Origin: Siderastrea radians
Taxonomy: Eukaryota > Cnidaria > Anthozoa > Scleractinia > Rhizangiidae
Length of the DNA stretch: 64,000 bases
Assembly: GCA_964017195.1 (NCBI GenBank)
Contig: OZ024894.1
Span: 3,552,847 to 3,616,846, forward strand
Direction: 5' to 3'
Made by a program: the position numbers and the translations under genes. A model generated the notes under the pieces. That model did no database searches. It saw only the letters and a program-made list of their open reading frames with translations, and was not told the DNA's origin. Below, piece after piece: positions 35,650-50,600 of the stretch. Positions within the stretch are counted from its first letter, which is position 1. Each line of letters opens with the position of its first letter.

Positions 35650-38600
35650 CTGAAAAAAAGTATAATTCATTACGAAGGCCAAAATTTACACATCAAAGTA
35701 CACCTGTAAAAATTAAAAGAGAAAAACTACTGTAAAATAAAAGAGTCTCCATGCAAAAGAATAGCACAGAAAAAATACTTGGTGAGATTATGCAATTCTC
35801 ATGTTGACAGACTAAAAGGGAACACTCAAGAAAATCAGCTTGATGTAATCTAGATGTAAAGTTTTCTACTTCTAATCACTACCCAGCCAAACATGAAGGA
35901 CAAACAATTTTTACATTTTACAGTGTATTTCAAAAAAACCTATAACTTTACTTACACTCGAGGTTCAGGGTCGTAGAATCTTGAAATGTCTGCTTCCCTC
36001 CTGTCATTATCACTATCATTCTTTTCACTGCATGAGTACTGATGGGGCTTTAAACCTTTGTCCACAACATCCATTCCATTTTCAGCAAGGCTGCCATTGA
36101 CTTGAGCAGAGTTTTCATGACTTTTGTTATTTTCACTGTCATGTCTCTGGCGCTTGATGCCACATGAATCTTTCTCCTGGCTTGGGCTACGTTTCCGGTG
36201 ACCGCTTTTGTTATGCCTACTGCTAGTGCTACTGCTACTGGACGATCTCTCACAAGGCTTTGTCCTACAGTTGAAAGATCAGCGATTTTTGACTGATTGG
36301 TTCACTGATTAAATGATTGTTTATTATCACAGGAAAGTTTTGAGAAGCCTGGTGGGACCTGCACATAAGTCAGCACTTAACCCTTTTAGCCCCAAATAGT
36401 GACAAGCATCTAATTTCTCCTTACAATATCACTTCTTGATCAAATGTACAGGTCATGAGATTAAAGAAGGTGATCACCAAAGATAAAAATGTCTTGATGT
36501 TGTATCAAATTCTCCTAATTAGTACCATAAGAAATACATGGAGAATGGTAAGGAGAACATGTATGTTGATATTACAGTGGAACCTCACCTTGCAACCAAC
36601 CTGTAATACAACCAGCTCAATATATGGCCTCTTTTTCTGACCTTAACAAGAGTTGGCATTAAGGGCTATAAACATCTGTTATGGCCGAGTATGTTTAATG
36701 GGACCTTAATGCTATGGTAAAGCTTGCTTCTTGCTAGTATACTCTACTCAAAAACCAACAAGTTTGTTAGCAGCATCCCGCTAACCTTCCCTCAGTCATT
36801 ATGTTATAATACATCTATCTCGTCATGGCCCTTTGGAGGGGGGGGGGGGCACAAATCTCATTACCTACTGACCACCCTGTTAACGTGGTTAATGAGGTGT
36901 GGGTTGTTCTTGCACCCTTTTTCTTTTGCACAAGTAACTAAGATTTTCCATTCCATTTTCAAGTTACCTAAAATTGAAAATAAGTGGATTAACTTCAAGG
37001 TTCCCATCTTAAAAGAACAGTTACTTACAGGCTAGAATCAATATCGTTTTCACTCTTCACTTTCTTCGGCACCTCATGCTCCAGTGGTTTTGCATCAGAT
37101 GATTTCCGTTTGGGAATCTTGACTTCAGGAGAGCTGATAGCATCCTTGACACCATTGGTTTCAGCGACAGAAGTCAATGCAGCATGCTCTTGCTTGATGG
37201 GATCACTGCCAGGAAGTTTAGGTATCCTCTTCAACAGTGACAAGTCAATTTTTACAATAAGTGATTCAGGTTTGTTGACCTCATCATAGGTAATTTCGAC
37301 ATTCTTACCAAGAATATCCTTAGTCCTGTTTGGAGATATCAAACTTGACAACAAATTCTCACCATTAACGGGCTTGCTATGTCCATTTGTAACCACAGGT
37401 TTGCTCTTCGATGCTTTAGGTTTCTCTGTTTCCTTTCCTTTCACTGCTGACACTGGTTTGCTATCCAACTTGGCTGGACTGTTCTCACCAAGAATGTCAA
37501 CAATAATATCTTCGTCATCCACTTCACTTACTGGTTTCACAGCCTCATTTTCTGTGACAACGACATTTGAGCTTTTCATTTCAACCCTCTTTTTAGTTGG
37601 TTTCCATCCTGTTACTCCACTCTTAGATGTTTTACTGACCTTGTTGCCAGTCTCACCAACTTTACCACAACTAACTTTTGTATTTGTAGAAGCTTTGGGA
37701 GTTTTAGTCTCCTTCTTGCTAGTTTTAACAGGCTTCTTTGGTGAGGGGGTCTTTTTGCTTATGGTTTTCTCTTGACTAGACTTCAACTTGGGTTCTGAAG
37801 AGGATTTTGAACTATCTTTCTTACTCCCCTTAGGAAGCTGTATTTTCACAGTTAATCCGTTCTGCCCAGTCTGACTACTAACAGGTTTAGATGGGTTTGT
37901 AGCTGTATCAGCTTCAAGCGGAGGGTCCAGTTTTGCCGTCAACGACTCAATGTCCAACCCTTGATTCACTTCAGGACTGTTACTAAGCAGTTCGGCTGCA
38001 AATGGAGCCAAGCTGTCAACAGGAGTGGTAGGTCCAGGGCTTTTTCTCTCCTTGCTGACAATACTTGTTTTATCATTAAAATGAGAGTTTAGGGAGCTCT
38101 TGTTTGCATTAGCAGCAGGAGCAACTTGGTTTCCGCGAACACCGTCTTCCCCCACAGTGTTTGCTGCTGATGGGCTTGGTTTCGTCTTTGTTGTGGGGGG
38201 TGTAGACGACTGATTTAGTGCATTCACAAAGTGATTTAAGCCCCAGTTCCTTCCACTCACAGGCTGAAACAAATGTACGCTCAGTTAATAACTTGTACAA
38301 AAACCTTCACCCGGGTTGCAGACTCAACAAGATTTTCTTGACCTAGATTGATAGTAAAAAAAACTGTTCATTTGCTCTGCAAAATTCTAAATTTCCAAAT
38401 TTCCCTTTGTTTGTTTCCACTACTAGCTAACACATTTGTAACTTACAAACCAATCTTTCTCGTTACAGATGTGGATGCTCCCATCAACCTCAACATAGCT
38501 GCTCACACACTTTTAACTATTTTAGCACTATCAGAAACAGCCTACAGCAAAACCTTTGTCCCTATAATATATAATGATGCAATACCAGTACCGAAAACCA

Positions 38601-41600
38601 AACTAGATAGTCATGTTAAAAATCTAACCTTAGGAGATGAAGAAGGGCTTTTTGCAGACAATTTCATGGATTTGTCTTTCGTGTTGTTGTTAGAATCAGA
38701 AGCGCTTGAATCACTGTCACTGTCACTGCTATCTGAATCACTGTCATCACTACTACTTCCACTCGACGATGTTGAGTGTGAGCGATGGCGTGTATTCCTG
38801 TTAAAATGGAAGAATCATTTATTAAACTTTTTCCGAGCCCAATCCCATGGAATGAACAAGGGGCAGTGCTTTTGCAATGTTAAGAAACAATGGACATTAC
38901 CACTCCCTGCTGGATAGGATGCTAGCACATCCCAGAGTTACTTCCTAGCAATTCATTATGATTTCCAAACAGTACGCTGATATCCACATAGGGTAGAGAG
39001 AGACCACGTGGAGTAAAGTGCCCTGTCTAAGAACAACTCAACACCAGGCGGAGATCACCCCCTAAATCAAAATGAATTTCTCGCCAAGTCTATTAGGCTA
39101 ACCACTACACAAGAGTGCCCCCAAGCATGCCAACACTGTTACATGGACAACAGCAATATCTGATGGTTACATTGGTTATGAACTTAAGTATGATTTGAAT
39201 TTGAAACAGTGGAATGAGGTGGTAAGTCCAGTAACTTAACACTCACTTGCTAGTCTTAGATGGTAAATCAGCCTGCTGTTCCTAGAAAGCACAAATAAAA
39301 GAAATGACAATTAATGACAGTGTTTATGAAAACACATGATTAACAGTGTGTGTAAGGTCATGAAAAAAAAAAGGGTGTCCCAGGAATCCCTGTTTATGGT
39401 TTTAATGGTCTGACAGTCAGAGTTTTAAGAGAAGTCCTGCAGGTACATTCTTATATGTTGACATACTCCATGGGAGAGGGTGTGATGAAGCTGGGGTGTG
39501 TATGATGGATCAGGAGTACACTTTATCCATGTACAGTGGTCAAATGGGGAGTGGAAGTACTAAGACAGGCAGGAAGAACCACTTACATGCTCATCATCAC
39601 TATCATCAGTCAGCTCCAAGTCATTCAATAGTACTTCTCCATTTCTGTTCTCTTTTTTGCCTTCTGCACTTTCTACTCAACAAGAAAATAAAACACCTTC
39701 TTAGATAGTTTAATGGATAATACAGGTGGGGATATTTTCCAATTGGACAGTATTTTCTCCAAGCCCTGAAGGGGTGCTGAAAAATGCAAGCAATGAGTGG
39801 GAGAGCAAGGGTGAGAAAAATTCAACATTAAAACAATTAAAATTCGACATTAAAACAATGATAAAGACAGCAAAAAATGTTTATTGAAACCCTTTTCTCC
39901 AAGATTGTACTCTCACAAAAATGCACAGTTTTTTTTTCTATTTTTTAACTTTGAAGCCTTATTAATGCTTTTGAGAAGTGCTTTTCCTTGGTGCTATCTA
40001 TTTTGGTCTATTTTCAGGCAGAAATTGAGCCTTAATGACGGTTATCATACCACTGAGCTTTCTCAGCACTGTGCTTTCCTGGCTGACATTTCGCGGTCCA
40101 AATGCAAATATAGAGTTTCCTCCTTTGTTGGGTGTATGAATTCCTGTAAGGGGTGGGGCAACCTGTTGCATCTCCTGTGGACATAAATTTTCATAATGTG
40201 AAAGTACTGCTGAAGAGGTTTCATTTGAATGGTCACACCACAGGATTTCATCCACGGGCTGAAAAATATATTAGAATCACCTTGAATGTCTCCACAACTG
40301 ACTCTGGGAGTGAAAGGGTTAACAGAATGCCACACTGTGCAAACCAGTTAAATCCTTTTCAAACTTTTGAGTCTAGGGATAAAACCTTAAGTGTGTCCAT
40401 TCAAATGAAAGCTATTGAGCAGTACTTTCCTGTGGTGCTGTTTATTATGCTGGACAAGGTGGTTCTAACTTTTGAGTCTGTGGATGAAGTCGTAAATTGT
40501 GACTATTCAAGTGAATGCTACTCAGCCGTAGTTTCCAATTTTGTTATGCTGTTGCTGTGCTTGCCATGTAAGCTGGTGAAGACACTCAAATGAAAGCTAT
40601 TGAACAGTACTTAATTGTGGCACAGTTCACAATTTTTCAGATTTGTACTTTGACATTTTAACATTTAAAGGCAGTTTAAAAGCAGTTGAGGGTTAATAAA
40701 CCAAGTTATCAGCTTAAAACCTGTTTACTGAAACATGAACATGGATCAGGTTCTGTAAAACTAAATTTGATCACAAAACGTTTGATTTTCCATAGGTGAA
40801 GAAAGACTTCACAATATTTAAAGAATGAGATGGTACAAAATGTTACACAGTCTCTTAACCTTCCTAAACCACGCTCAAAGCTTTCTGTCACAATTAAACT
40901 GAAACTGTCCACATTTAACACTACAGTTATGTTGTTGACCAGATCAACATGAAAAATTAATCTTACATTTTAAACCCAACACAGGGTGGTTATTTTCTGT
41001 GAAGAAAACTTGATATTGTTCTTTGATTCAACATCTAATTCAAATCACATATCACATTCGAGAAGAATATTTACCGCAATAATCCTTTCCACACTGGTGG
41101 GTTCATTCACCAAATGATTTTCCTGCTAAAAAAAGAACAAAATCATTAATTTAAAAAAGGAATCTTGAGTCAGCTACAATGTAACACAGCAATAGTCAAT
41201 CAAACATCAGAAAAACAAAAGCAGTTAAAAATTGCAGCCCAAAATGTAGTTCTTACCAAGATGCAACAAAGAGTCTATGGAAGATGATGTGATCATTGAA
41301 ATCAGCCAGAAAGAAATATGAATGGAAAGGAAGTACATTTGACAGAATTTAAACAGTGACTGGATCAAAGGAAATTTAAAAATGTAGATCTTTGACTCAG
41401 TTATCTCTCTTGAAACAGCTGGCGTTTTTGTTGTGAAAACTCTGCTTTCTGCTAAGATGTCACTTTCTTGAAAAAAAAATGGACCACAATGACAAAGTCA
41501 CTGCTAGAAATGACAAAATAGCCTTTCAAAGAAAATGATACAAAATGTTTAATGCCATGAGAAAAGGAAAACCTTTTGAGAATTACACTAGGCTATTACA

Positions 41601-44600
41601 TACACTGAGGAAAGTGGTTTTGTATTGGGATTCACCTGCCCTGGCTACAAAACGACAACTGAATCACTATTGGTTTAGACTCGTGTGTCAATAGAGTAAA
41701 GTATCTTGATGTCACTAAAAAGAGATGGCCTGCCACAAACATATCCTGGAGGCAAGAAATATAATTAAGGAGACATTTTCTTGTTTTGACTTCGAAGTTT
41801 TTAATACGCCAACGGCATTAGGGTCACTTTGGGGATGCTGCAAAAACAATTTAGTTTGGACAAAAACTATAAAAGTTGCTCAAGTGGTTATTTGTGATGT
41901 TTTCTATTTGTGCTTTATGGTGCACTAACTTTGTCTTAAAATATACAAATCACACACACTTCTCAATTCCTGTCAGTCACCCAACAGACTTGCTGACTCT
42001 TAAATGAAAAATTACCTCTCAAAATTAATAACTTAAAGTTTTATTGCTTGTGAAAGAAGAAAAACATTGCCTTGAAGCTGAAGAGCATATGAATATTCTG
42101 ACCAAAAAAGACCATCTATTACTTATATATTGTAATTACACCTTCTAGAGGTTGTGACTGCACTCGGAATTCTACAAAGTAAAGAAATAACTGACCAAAA
42201 TTAAAAGAAAATGATTGAAAAAATCCATTAGGCATAAATTTATGACATCTTACGATCTCAGTTTGCTTTCTCTTGCAAGTTATTTTTATCACCAGAATTG
42301 GTTGTATTTTAGGGAAAAAATTAAAACTGCTAATACGTATCGATAACAAAAACTGAGCTCTGCTTCCAGAACTAATCAAGACGTCTTATTTTGTGCTTTC
42401 ATTTAGTACACATTTTAATTTCACAAAAGAAAATTAAACTTTTTGTTTAATTGAAACTGAGCCTTCTCCTGTCAGATGGTTTTGAAGAGCACATTTTCAA
42501 ATCAGCTAACAATATTCTATTCTATTTGTTATGCTAATCAGAATACTCATAAAATTAACACAAAAAAGAGACAATTTTTGTCAAATAAAGAGTATTTAAG
42601 TCACTGCCATTCAAAAAGTGTGTGACTGTGGTCCAATGAACAAAACAAAACTGAATGTGTTAAAAGTGGTTTAGTACTGCCGTCTTCATTTCTGAGAAAC
42701 ACTTAAATTCACAGTAAACACCTGCTCCAGTTTAAGGCTGGGAACATTTTCTTTCAAAAGAAACCAACCCAAAATGTCCATTTGTATTATAATTTAATGG
42801 TTTATTAAATAACCACATGCACATTTCTTCAAGATTGCAATCTACTTAAAACCATGAAATGGAAACCCTTTTATTGCATTTTGCATTGTTCACCCACAAC
42901 AAAGATCACTTTTATACACAGTTTTCTAAATGCCAACTTCTGCGTGGGTGGTTTCTTTTTTAGAAGTAATCTATTAGTAGTTACTTTCGCTTCCACCCCC
43001 ACAAAAGATGAACTAAACAAGGCAAAATGAAGACACTTCCTCACAAAGAATTGGTTTGTGGAATCTCTAGTGAACAAATAGAATTCTGAGCTACTATTTT
43101 GTTGCTGCCTAGGACACAAGTATTTTCATTCAGAGCATGTGTGTTTAGTATACTTAGTTGAACAAACTGGTTTGTAACTTTCGTGGAACGCGATCTTTAA
43201 GGAGGCTCGCAACAGTTTTTTTGGCCTTGGGAGTGTATCTTTTGAAATCCAAATTTCGCACTGAAGATAAACTTCGATTTCTTTGATACTACACCACTTT
43301 TTAAACATATGACCAACGTTTATTTTTTCATTGGTTTCCTAGCAACAGCTGTCACCATAGCAATGGTAAAGGACAACCCCTCATTTTAAATAATGTCGAA
43401 CATCTCGAAAACTAGTCAGACACTTTATGACGAAACTTGAACTATTTGAACTACTGAACCTACACAACTTGTATGCAGAATTAGGGAAAAATCTGTAACA
43501 GCGTTTTCAAGTAAATCATGATTCATTTTTTACGGGCTGATTTTGGTCATTCCTGTAATTTTCTCCAATATTTCAAGAAAGATAAAACTTAACACTTTCT
43601 CTTTTCAGTTGAAAGATCTTTTATGATAGCAAAACATTCTTAATGCACATTGAGCTCCCTAGGTGGCTGCGATTTTAAGATATTTATATTTAAAAACTGC
43701 TAAAATGCAGCACAAATCAGTCAAAAAGTTCATACTTCAGCATTTAAAGACTAATGGAGAAGAGTGTCCAGGAAGAAGCTCAGAAGACGAAAATTATTAT
43801 GAGAAGGAATTATAAATGCACAAGAGGAAACAAGTGCAGCGTGTATAAATATTCATTGCACGTGAATAACCATGAAATAGACCAGGAAAAACAAAATAAA
43901 ACCATTGCCCATTGAAAGTTAATAACGACTGAAACCTGACCAAGATTCATCCTTCTATATCAAATAACAGAAATGTTTATTTAGCCTAAAACTCGCTGGA
44001 ACATCAAAAAGAATTATTATTCTAACAGCAATCAATTGAAAAGAAAGATACAGTCTCCAAGGCCAAAAGAACTGTTGTGAGCAACCAATGAAATGGAGGC
44101 TACTGAGCAGTTTTTCCTGTGGTACTGTTTACTACATGCTATACAAAGTTGTTAAAAACTTTTGCATCAGAGGACAAAATTCTGATGTGTAAGCATTTAA
44201 AAAAAGTCAGCAAGCATCCCTGTCATATTTCTAAAGTGTAACTTGATTTTTGTCTGAGATTAAACTTGTCAAGTGTTACTGATCTTTGCATTTTTTTTCT
44301 GTGGTGCTATTTATAATGCCGCATAAGATGGTTCTATACATGTGGTCTGAAACTTAAAACTTTACTTAACTAAGTAGGTCATAATTAAATTAAACAAAAA
44401 CCCTTACCCCTGCAGAAGTTGAAGTTACACTCCTGTTGAGGGAAACAAAGTAACAGGTCAAAAACTTCTAACCATTATAAAACAAATAGTATCAATTTAC
44501 AAGACCAACACAGTTAATCCTGAGTAGAATGCATTTTTAATCCCAAATAAATCGAGATCCGATTAACAAAACTGCAGTAATGAAGACAGATTTCACTCCA

Positions 44601-47600
44601 TTCCAACTGTACCAACATCACTCAAAAGGACTGGAATTTGATTTGCCTTAGATTAGGATTTTCTCCCTGGGATCAGAACAAAGATTGTGTTCTTCCAGAA
44701 AAAATCCATACTTCCCCCACACAGGGTTTTTCTGGTTTGAACCCACGACCCCTCTGGAAATTCCAGTTTTTTTGCCCATACATTTCTTTCTTTAAACATT
44801 TTGGCCTTTAAGACCCCCCTCCCCCTCAGAATTTCCAACAATCCTCTGTGGTGGGGGTTTGGATATTTTCTGGAACCACACATTAAGAATTCGTTCCTTA
44901 CCTCTCAGGCAGTTTGATTTTAGGAGGTTTGCTTTTTGCACTTGAATTTGACTTGAGCAGCAGTCCCTTACTGCCACTTTCATTGTTCTCACTCTCACTA
45001 TTACTCCTGACTCTTTTGTCCTTTTCCTCTTTAACCTTAAGCTTCCCTCTTTCCTGGACCTTGTCTTCTCCTTGCTGAGCTTTCAGCACACCATTAACTA
45101 CAGGCTTCACTTCAGTCTTTTTCAATTCTACTTTAGAAGGAGTGGTAGTGGGGAGAGTTGTAGATTTCAAGTTTGACAGAGTAGAGTGTTTAGATGAAGC
45201 AACGGTCTCTTGCGCTTTTGCAACAAGTGGAGATTTAGTAGTCGCATGCACAGAATTGTTCAAGACTCCATTAACTTTCTGAGCTTTCAAGCCACTATTC
45301 TCTTCTTTAATATTAACAGTCTTCTTCATTAGTGCTGCTTGGTTGTTTGATATCATAGCCTTAGCTTTTCTCAGATCATTGGTGTTCTTAGAATCTTTGC
45401 TCCTTGCATCAAACATGAACTTCTGGTTGCCTTCCACAGGAGTCTGTGGAAGCCTTGTAACGCCGTAAAGATTTTGGTGGTGAAACACTGTTGCTATGCA
45501 ATCATTAAATTCACCCAAAGTGGCCTGTTAATTAAAAAAAAAAAACTTTTAGAACATCCAGAATTAAAACACCAGCAAAGGAACTAGCATTTGTTGAAGA
45601 CAATCTTGGGGCAACTTAGCAGTTTTCCTCAAAAACAGCTAAAATTCAAAAGATTTGTCTTAAAGGGGCATAGTCACGAGGATTTCGCAGATTTTTGGTC
45701 AAAACTGTGCTAAAATTATCGGTAGCTAACTTTATCCATGACCAACATTGTGTTTGAACATTTAAGGGACCATATTAACTTAATTTCATTAAGAGAAAAC
45801 AAACCATGACCATTTAATATCGATTTAATGTCAAGACGCTGAAAGAATTTGAAAAGTTTAGCCTAATTTTTTCCAATTTCAATCCATTTCCATCCGTGCC
45901 ATCCATAGCAACAGACGACAGAAAATAGTTTCAGTGAAGTAATATAGTCTTTGGTAACAAAACTAGACCATTATTTGTGGGCGTTCATTGACGTGAGGAC
46001 ATATTTTTTTATTTTTAAAGTGAACTAAACTAGCGTGACTATGCCCCTTTAAAAGCATGGTTTTGTTTAATTTTAATTCCCAATAACTTCAAAGCATCTT
46101 TCAGAGATTTGTTCATTATCTCCCCAAGCCATGTTTGACACCAACCAGGCATAGATATATAAACTTGCACCACACAAACCTTTACTAAGCAACTGGCCCT
46201 CCAAGTTTCACTTTTCACAAAAAAGAGCCATTTTCTTACAGGCAATACAACACAATCTCAAGCATGTCCGCTTACTCAAGCCTTGACGGTAAATATAAAT
46301 CCACGAAACTGAATGTCTAACATCTCCTACCTGAATTTTCTGCTGTAGAGCATCCTTGCTTGATGGCTGTACCTGCCAAGTAACATGAACGACAATAATG
46401 ATTAGTTTGTATTCAATGCCATGTCTTTGAATGAGAGCCAATGCCTGAATTCACCGCAGAAGTAATCCTTGAGTCAAACCATCACCCAAGGAAGAGCTTT
46501 CAATACCTTTTGAAGTGGACTGTGATGTGAGCGCTAACAAAAGTAAGCAGCTACCTGGGCAATTTTTTGGAAGCATTTAAGTGAAATCAAGACAAAGCAG
46601 ATGGCTGTTTTGGTTCAAATATCCTGTTTATCCACCAGTGGATGCTTTCTGCTGGAAAATACTGATTGAAGAATCGTGTCTAGTCCTTAGGACAACTCCC
46701 TTTGAGAGAATTATCCATTTTTTACCAAAAATCTAACAAAAAATACTGCACTACAAGAATGCGGCTTGACCCACAAATTCAAACAAGTTTGCGACAATTT
46801 GACAGGGACTTGTCCCCTCAAATGATGTTTGTCCCTGCATCTTATGTTTTTGGGAGAAGCCCCTATAACTAAAAGAAAATAAACCACACACACACAGACC
46901 AAACAACACTTTCCCTGAAACCAGGCCCCTTTAACACTAACAAGTCCAGTCCCCACAGAACTATTCCCTTTACAGGGATTATTCTGGGGTGAAGCAATGC
47001 AGGATTTAATAGTGCAGTCAAAGATATTTTAGGTGCAAAATACGTTGCACTAGCGCATCACAAATGGACGCAAAGGAAACTTGTGTTCCTATCGCAAAGA
47101 AGTGTGACATTTGAATAACTTCTTCAAACATAATCATTCATTTGCCAATCATTTTACAGACACTTTCCCATAACCTAATAAGTAGTTTAATGATCCACAT
47201 TCAGTCAAACAATGTGTGAACACAAAAATTCCATATCTCGAAACATACATCACCAAGAAAAAAGTCCAAATACTGTACCTTGGCCCCCTTTTGGGAAAAC
47301 TGGCCATCTAAAATCTCCACAGGGGGCCTACTGGACTCCCATAAACCAGTGACTAGGAGAGAAACCTCCCTTTGAGTGTGCCGACATAAATAATTACACA
47401 ATTATAAACATACCCTTCTTGGTTCGTCAAACAGGGGGGTATCACCGGAGCTCTATAAACATACACAAGGAAAAGTAAAAAAAAATTTAAACTTGGTGTG
47501 AAACAAGAATAACGTTAATTTTGGAGAAGCATGATTGTAAGCATACAAAGTACGTTAAGATCCAAGTAAACAAAAATCTTTAACAGCACACAAACACCAG

Positions 47601-50600
47601 AAATCAGTTTAGAGCCATCTGAAAGCTAAGACAAAAATGTTCTCATCACTTTATGATGCAACTATATAGATAGCAGCATCTATTACTAATTATCATGTGA
47701 CCCCTACAAACACAGTTACTCCCAGGACGAACGTTCCCATTTTAAACAGAGAATTTGGCCCTTCAAGACAACACTGAAACTGGCAGAAGAATTTTCAATA
47801 AAAGCAATTCTTATCTTTGCATGTGGAAACTGGTATCGCTTTAATCTCCTAGACATTGCTACCAAATATTCTACCCATCATCAAGCTCTATTCATAGCTT
47901 CTGTGTGCAGTGACCCCCTTGGCTAATCAAAGGTTTCTATATTGCAAGCAAATGACACTTCTTGCTTTCAAGAAGAGAACAATGAAATGCTTGAATCCTC
48001 AAACAGAAAAGAGCTAATCACACTTAGTCAATTTACACGGTTTTCAATACTAAAAATCCATTTAACATCTTGACTTTGTCTAAAAATACATTGATTATCA
48101 AAACACAGACATTATTTGCATATAATTAGGTTAACAGTCACTGATTCTCAAAGGCATGAAGACATTGTGTTTGGGATCACCTCACGCATATTGCATAAAA
48201 ATTTCACAGTGAAAGTGCTTTTGACACATATCTTTGCATTGAAAGCAACAAGGCCAAAACTGTTTTACCCAAACATAATATTTTCAAAACTAAGCATGGA
48301 ACAAGTTATCAAGCTATTCAAGTTCTGCTCTGAAAACCATGATGCAGATAATACTTTATTACTGATATATGACCTCTCCCAGAAACAAAGGTCACATATT
48401 GATAATTGCCATGCAAGGCACAACAGATCAAAACATGATCAAATCTATTAACAAATCCTTGCTTTCTACACCAGATAGCCCACATGCATTTTTTGCAAAT
48501 GCTAAAATCTGCGCCAAGTTACACACAGATCAGGAATACTGTTTGCTGAACAGTTTATAGTTTTAGAAATTCTGAGTCAAAACACTCATTAACATTTCTT
48601 TAATTTGATGCCAAATATAACAAATCAAAGCTTTCCTCCACAAGCTGAGTCAACCTCAAGCACGTACACATGAAGCATAGCTCTAACTGTGAAGCATCAG
48701 TCGCTTACAAGAAAATTCTAAAATAAGACCATTCAAATAAATGGCATTGAACAGTGACTTTTCTAAGGCAATGATTTTCTTTTGACTGACACAGAAATTT
48801 CTTTCAAACCTGTTATCTTACTACTTACCGATGCTTGCCGTGCTAGTCTAGCCCTCCGGCGACTTTCTTCTTCTCGCTCCCGCTCGTGAATTGCTAACCT
48901 GAAGATGAATTAAAAATGTCTGGTTTCACGTTAAGTAGCATGTAAAGTCCTGACTAACTATAGTTAATATAGGTTCTTATAAAGATTGCACAGACACCTA
49001 CATAGCTTATATGCAAGAAAGAGATTTGGTGGTGGTTTCAAATGATGCTGCATGAAGCTTTTCAGTAGTACATTTCTAGAAAATCTCACAGAAATACCAG
49101 TTCCTGGTTTGAATTTACACAGCCAGACTGTACAGCACAAATTAACTCCTTCAAACCCAATGTGGTACCAACTGTTGAGACTGTGGTAAACTCCAAGTTT
49201 GACCATTTAAATGGTCAAACTCCAGGGTTGTCCACAACTTTTCAAGTAGCTGGCAAAAATTTCTAAGTAGGCGGATAGTGATTATCGAGCGCCGAAGGTG
49301 ATCCCTTCTAGGGGGGTCTGGGGGCATGCCCCCCAGGAAATTTTTACAAGTCCCCAGAAACGGAATTTCCTTGATTCTGAGCACAAATTTCCAATAACGT
49401 CAGTTCCAAAAGTAATAGTGACTTTACAATTTTATTTGTATAAACTCATGCCTTCAGTGGTTTTCTACATGTAATTCCCAGAACTCAACGTAATGAACTA
49501 ATAATCGTGTATCTCTGTGCCAACCAGATTATATTTAAGTCAATAAACTGCAATGGGAAATAAGTTTCAGTTTCATATATCTACGCCAGTAAAGGAGCAA
49601 ATTTAATTTGTCTTTAAAAATACGTATATATCACGAAAGTAGAAGGCGCAAACAACCCAAGTAGCCGGTTAATTGTACCGGCTGCTGGCTGTTAGGGACA
49701 ACCCTGAAACTCAAACTGAATTTTTCAAACAAGCAACAGTAGTTTAGGAGTCCACCTTTTCAACAGGACTTTCAATTCCTTAGCCCTTGTGAATGCTTAA
49801 ATGAGTATGATATGCAACCTACTGCAACGATTGCAGTCAGTCCTCAATTACCATACTATTTTCAGAGGTCCCATCCAGGCGTGCATTTCTCAAAAGTCCC
49901 AAAACTTTTCAGGCCAATTTTGGGCAGGATAATTGAAGTTTTCACTGTATCGCCAACTTCACCAGCCTCCCGCAAAATATTTCTTATTTCATACTTTTAC
50001 AGAAACCACAGAAATCTATACATCAAAGACAAGAACCAACTAAAAATATCATTAATCCAAAAAAATTGTATGACTTTACAAGCCTTCAAGAGCAAAGCTA
50101 AGGTTGTTATGAAATATCAAAACTTGAAAGTCCTTGCAAAATTTTTCAACTTTGTTCTGCGAAATCCAAACTAGAACAGATTTAACGGTTTTGCTAAAAG
50201 GTCAAAAGGCAAAATGTTCAGCAAGTTATTTCAACATAAACACTGTACAATAAAAAATGGTTCTTATAAAAAAAAGAGTGTACTGCAAGAAAATAGATTT
50301 CAGGAGTCTGCCCTTAAAGAGTGATTCCCTAAAGACCTTGTGACTACCACGTGTTGTATCTGCCTCAAGAACGTCAAATTTTTGTTTGCAAGTGCCACAC
50401 AAAACATCTCTTTCTCTTACACACACTTTCAACACTCCTCACAGTAAAACATATTAGAAATTCAGAAACGTTTCTCTTACACGCACTTTCAACATTCCTT
50501 ACAGTAAAACTAATTAGAAATTCAGAAACTTACCTGGGTTCAAAGTACATACTTAACAACAACAGTGTACATGTACCCGTTGTTCAGCAAATTGGATACT

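Noticed and set aside
37374..37775. 133-codon plus-strand open frame
   Set aside because: Antisense shadow of the large AFF exon, which is open over 411 codons on the minus strand.
38348..38917. 189-codon plus-strand open frame
   Set aside because: It is the antisense of the Ser/Asp-rich AFF exon plus intron; its Leu/Ser-rich composition is the complement of AGT/GAT repeats. The minus-strand reading has good splice sites and family match.
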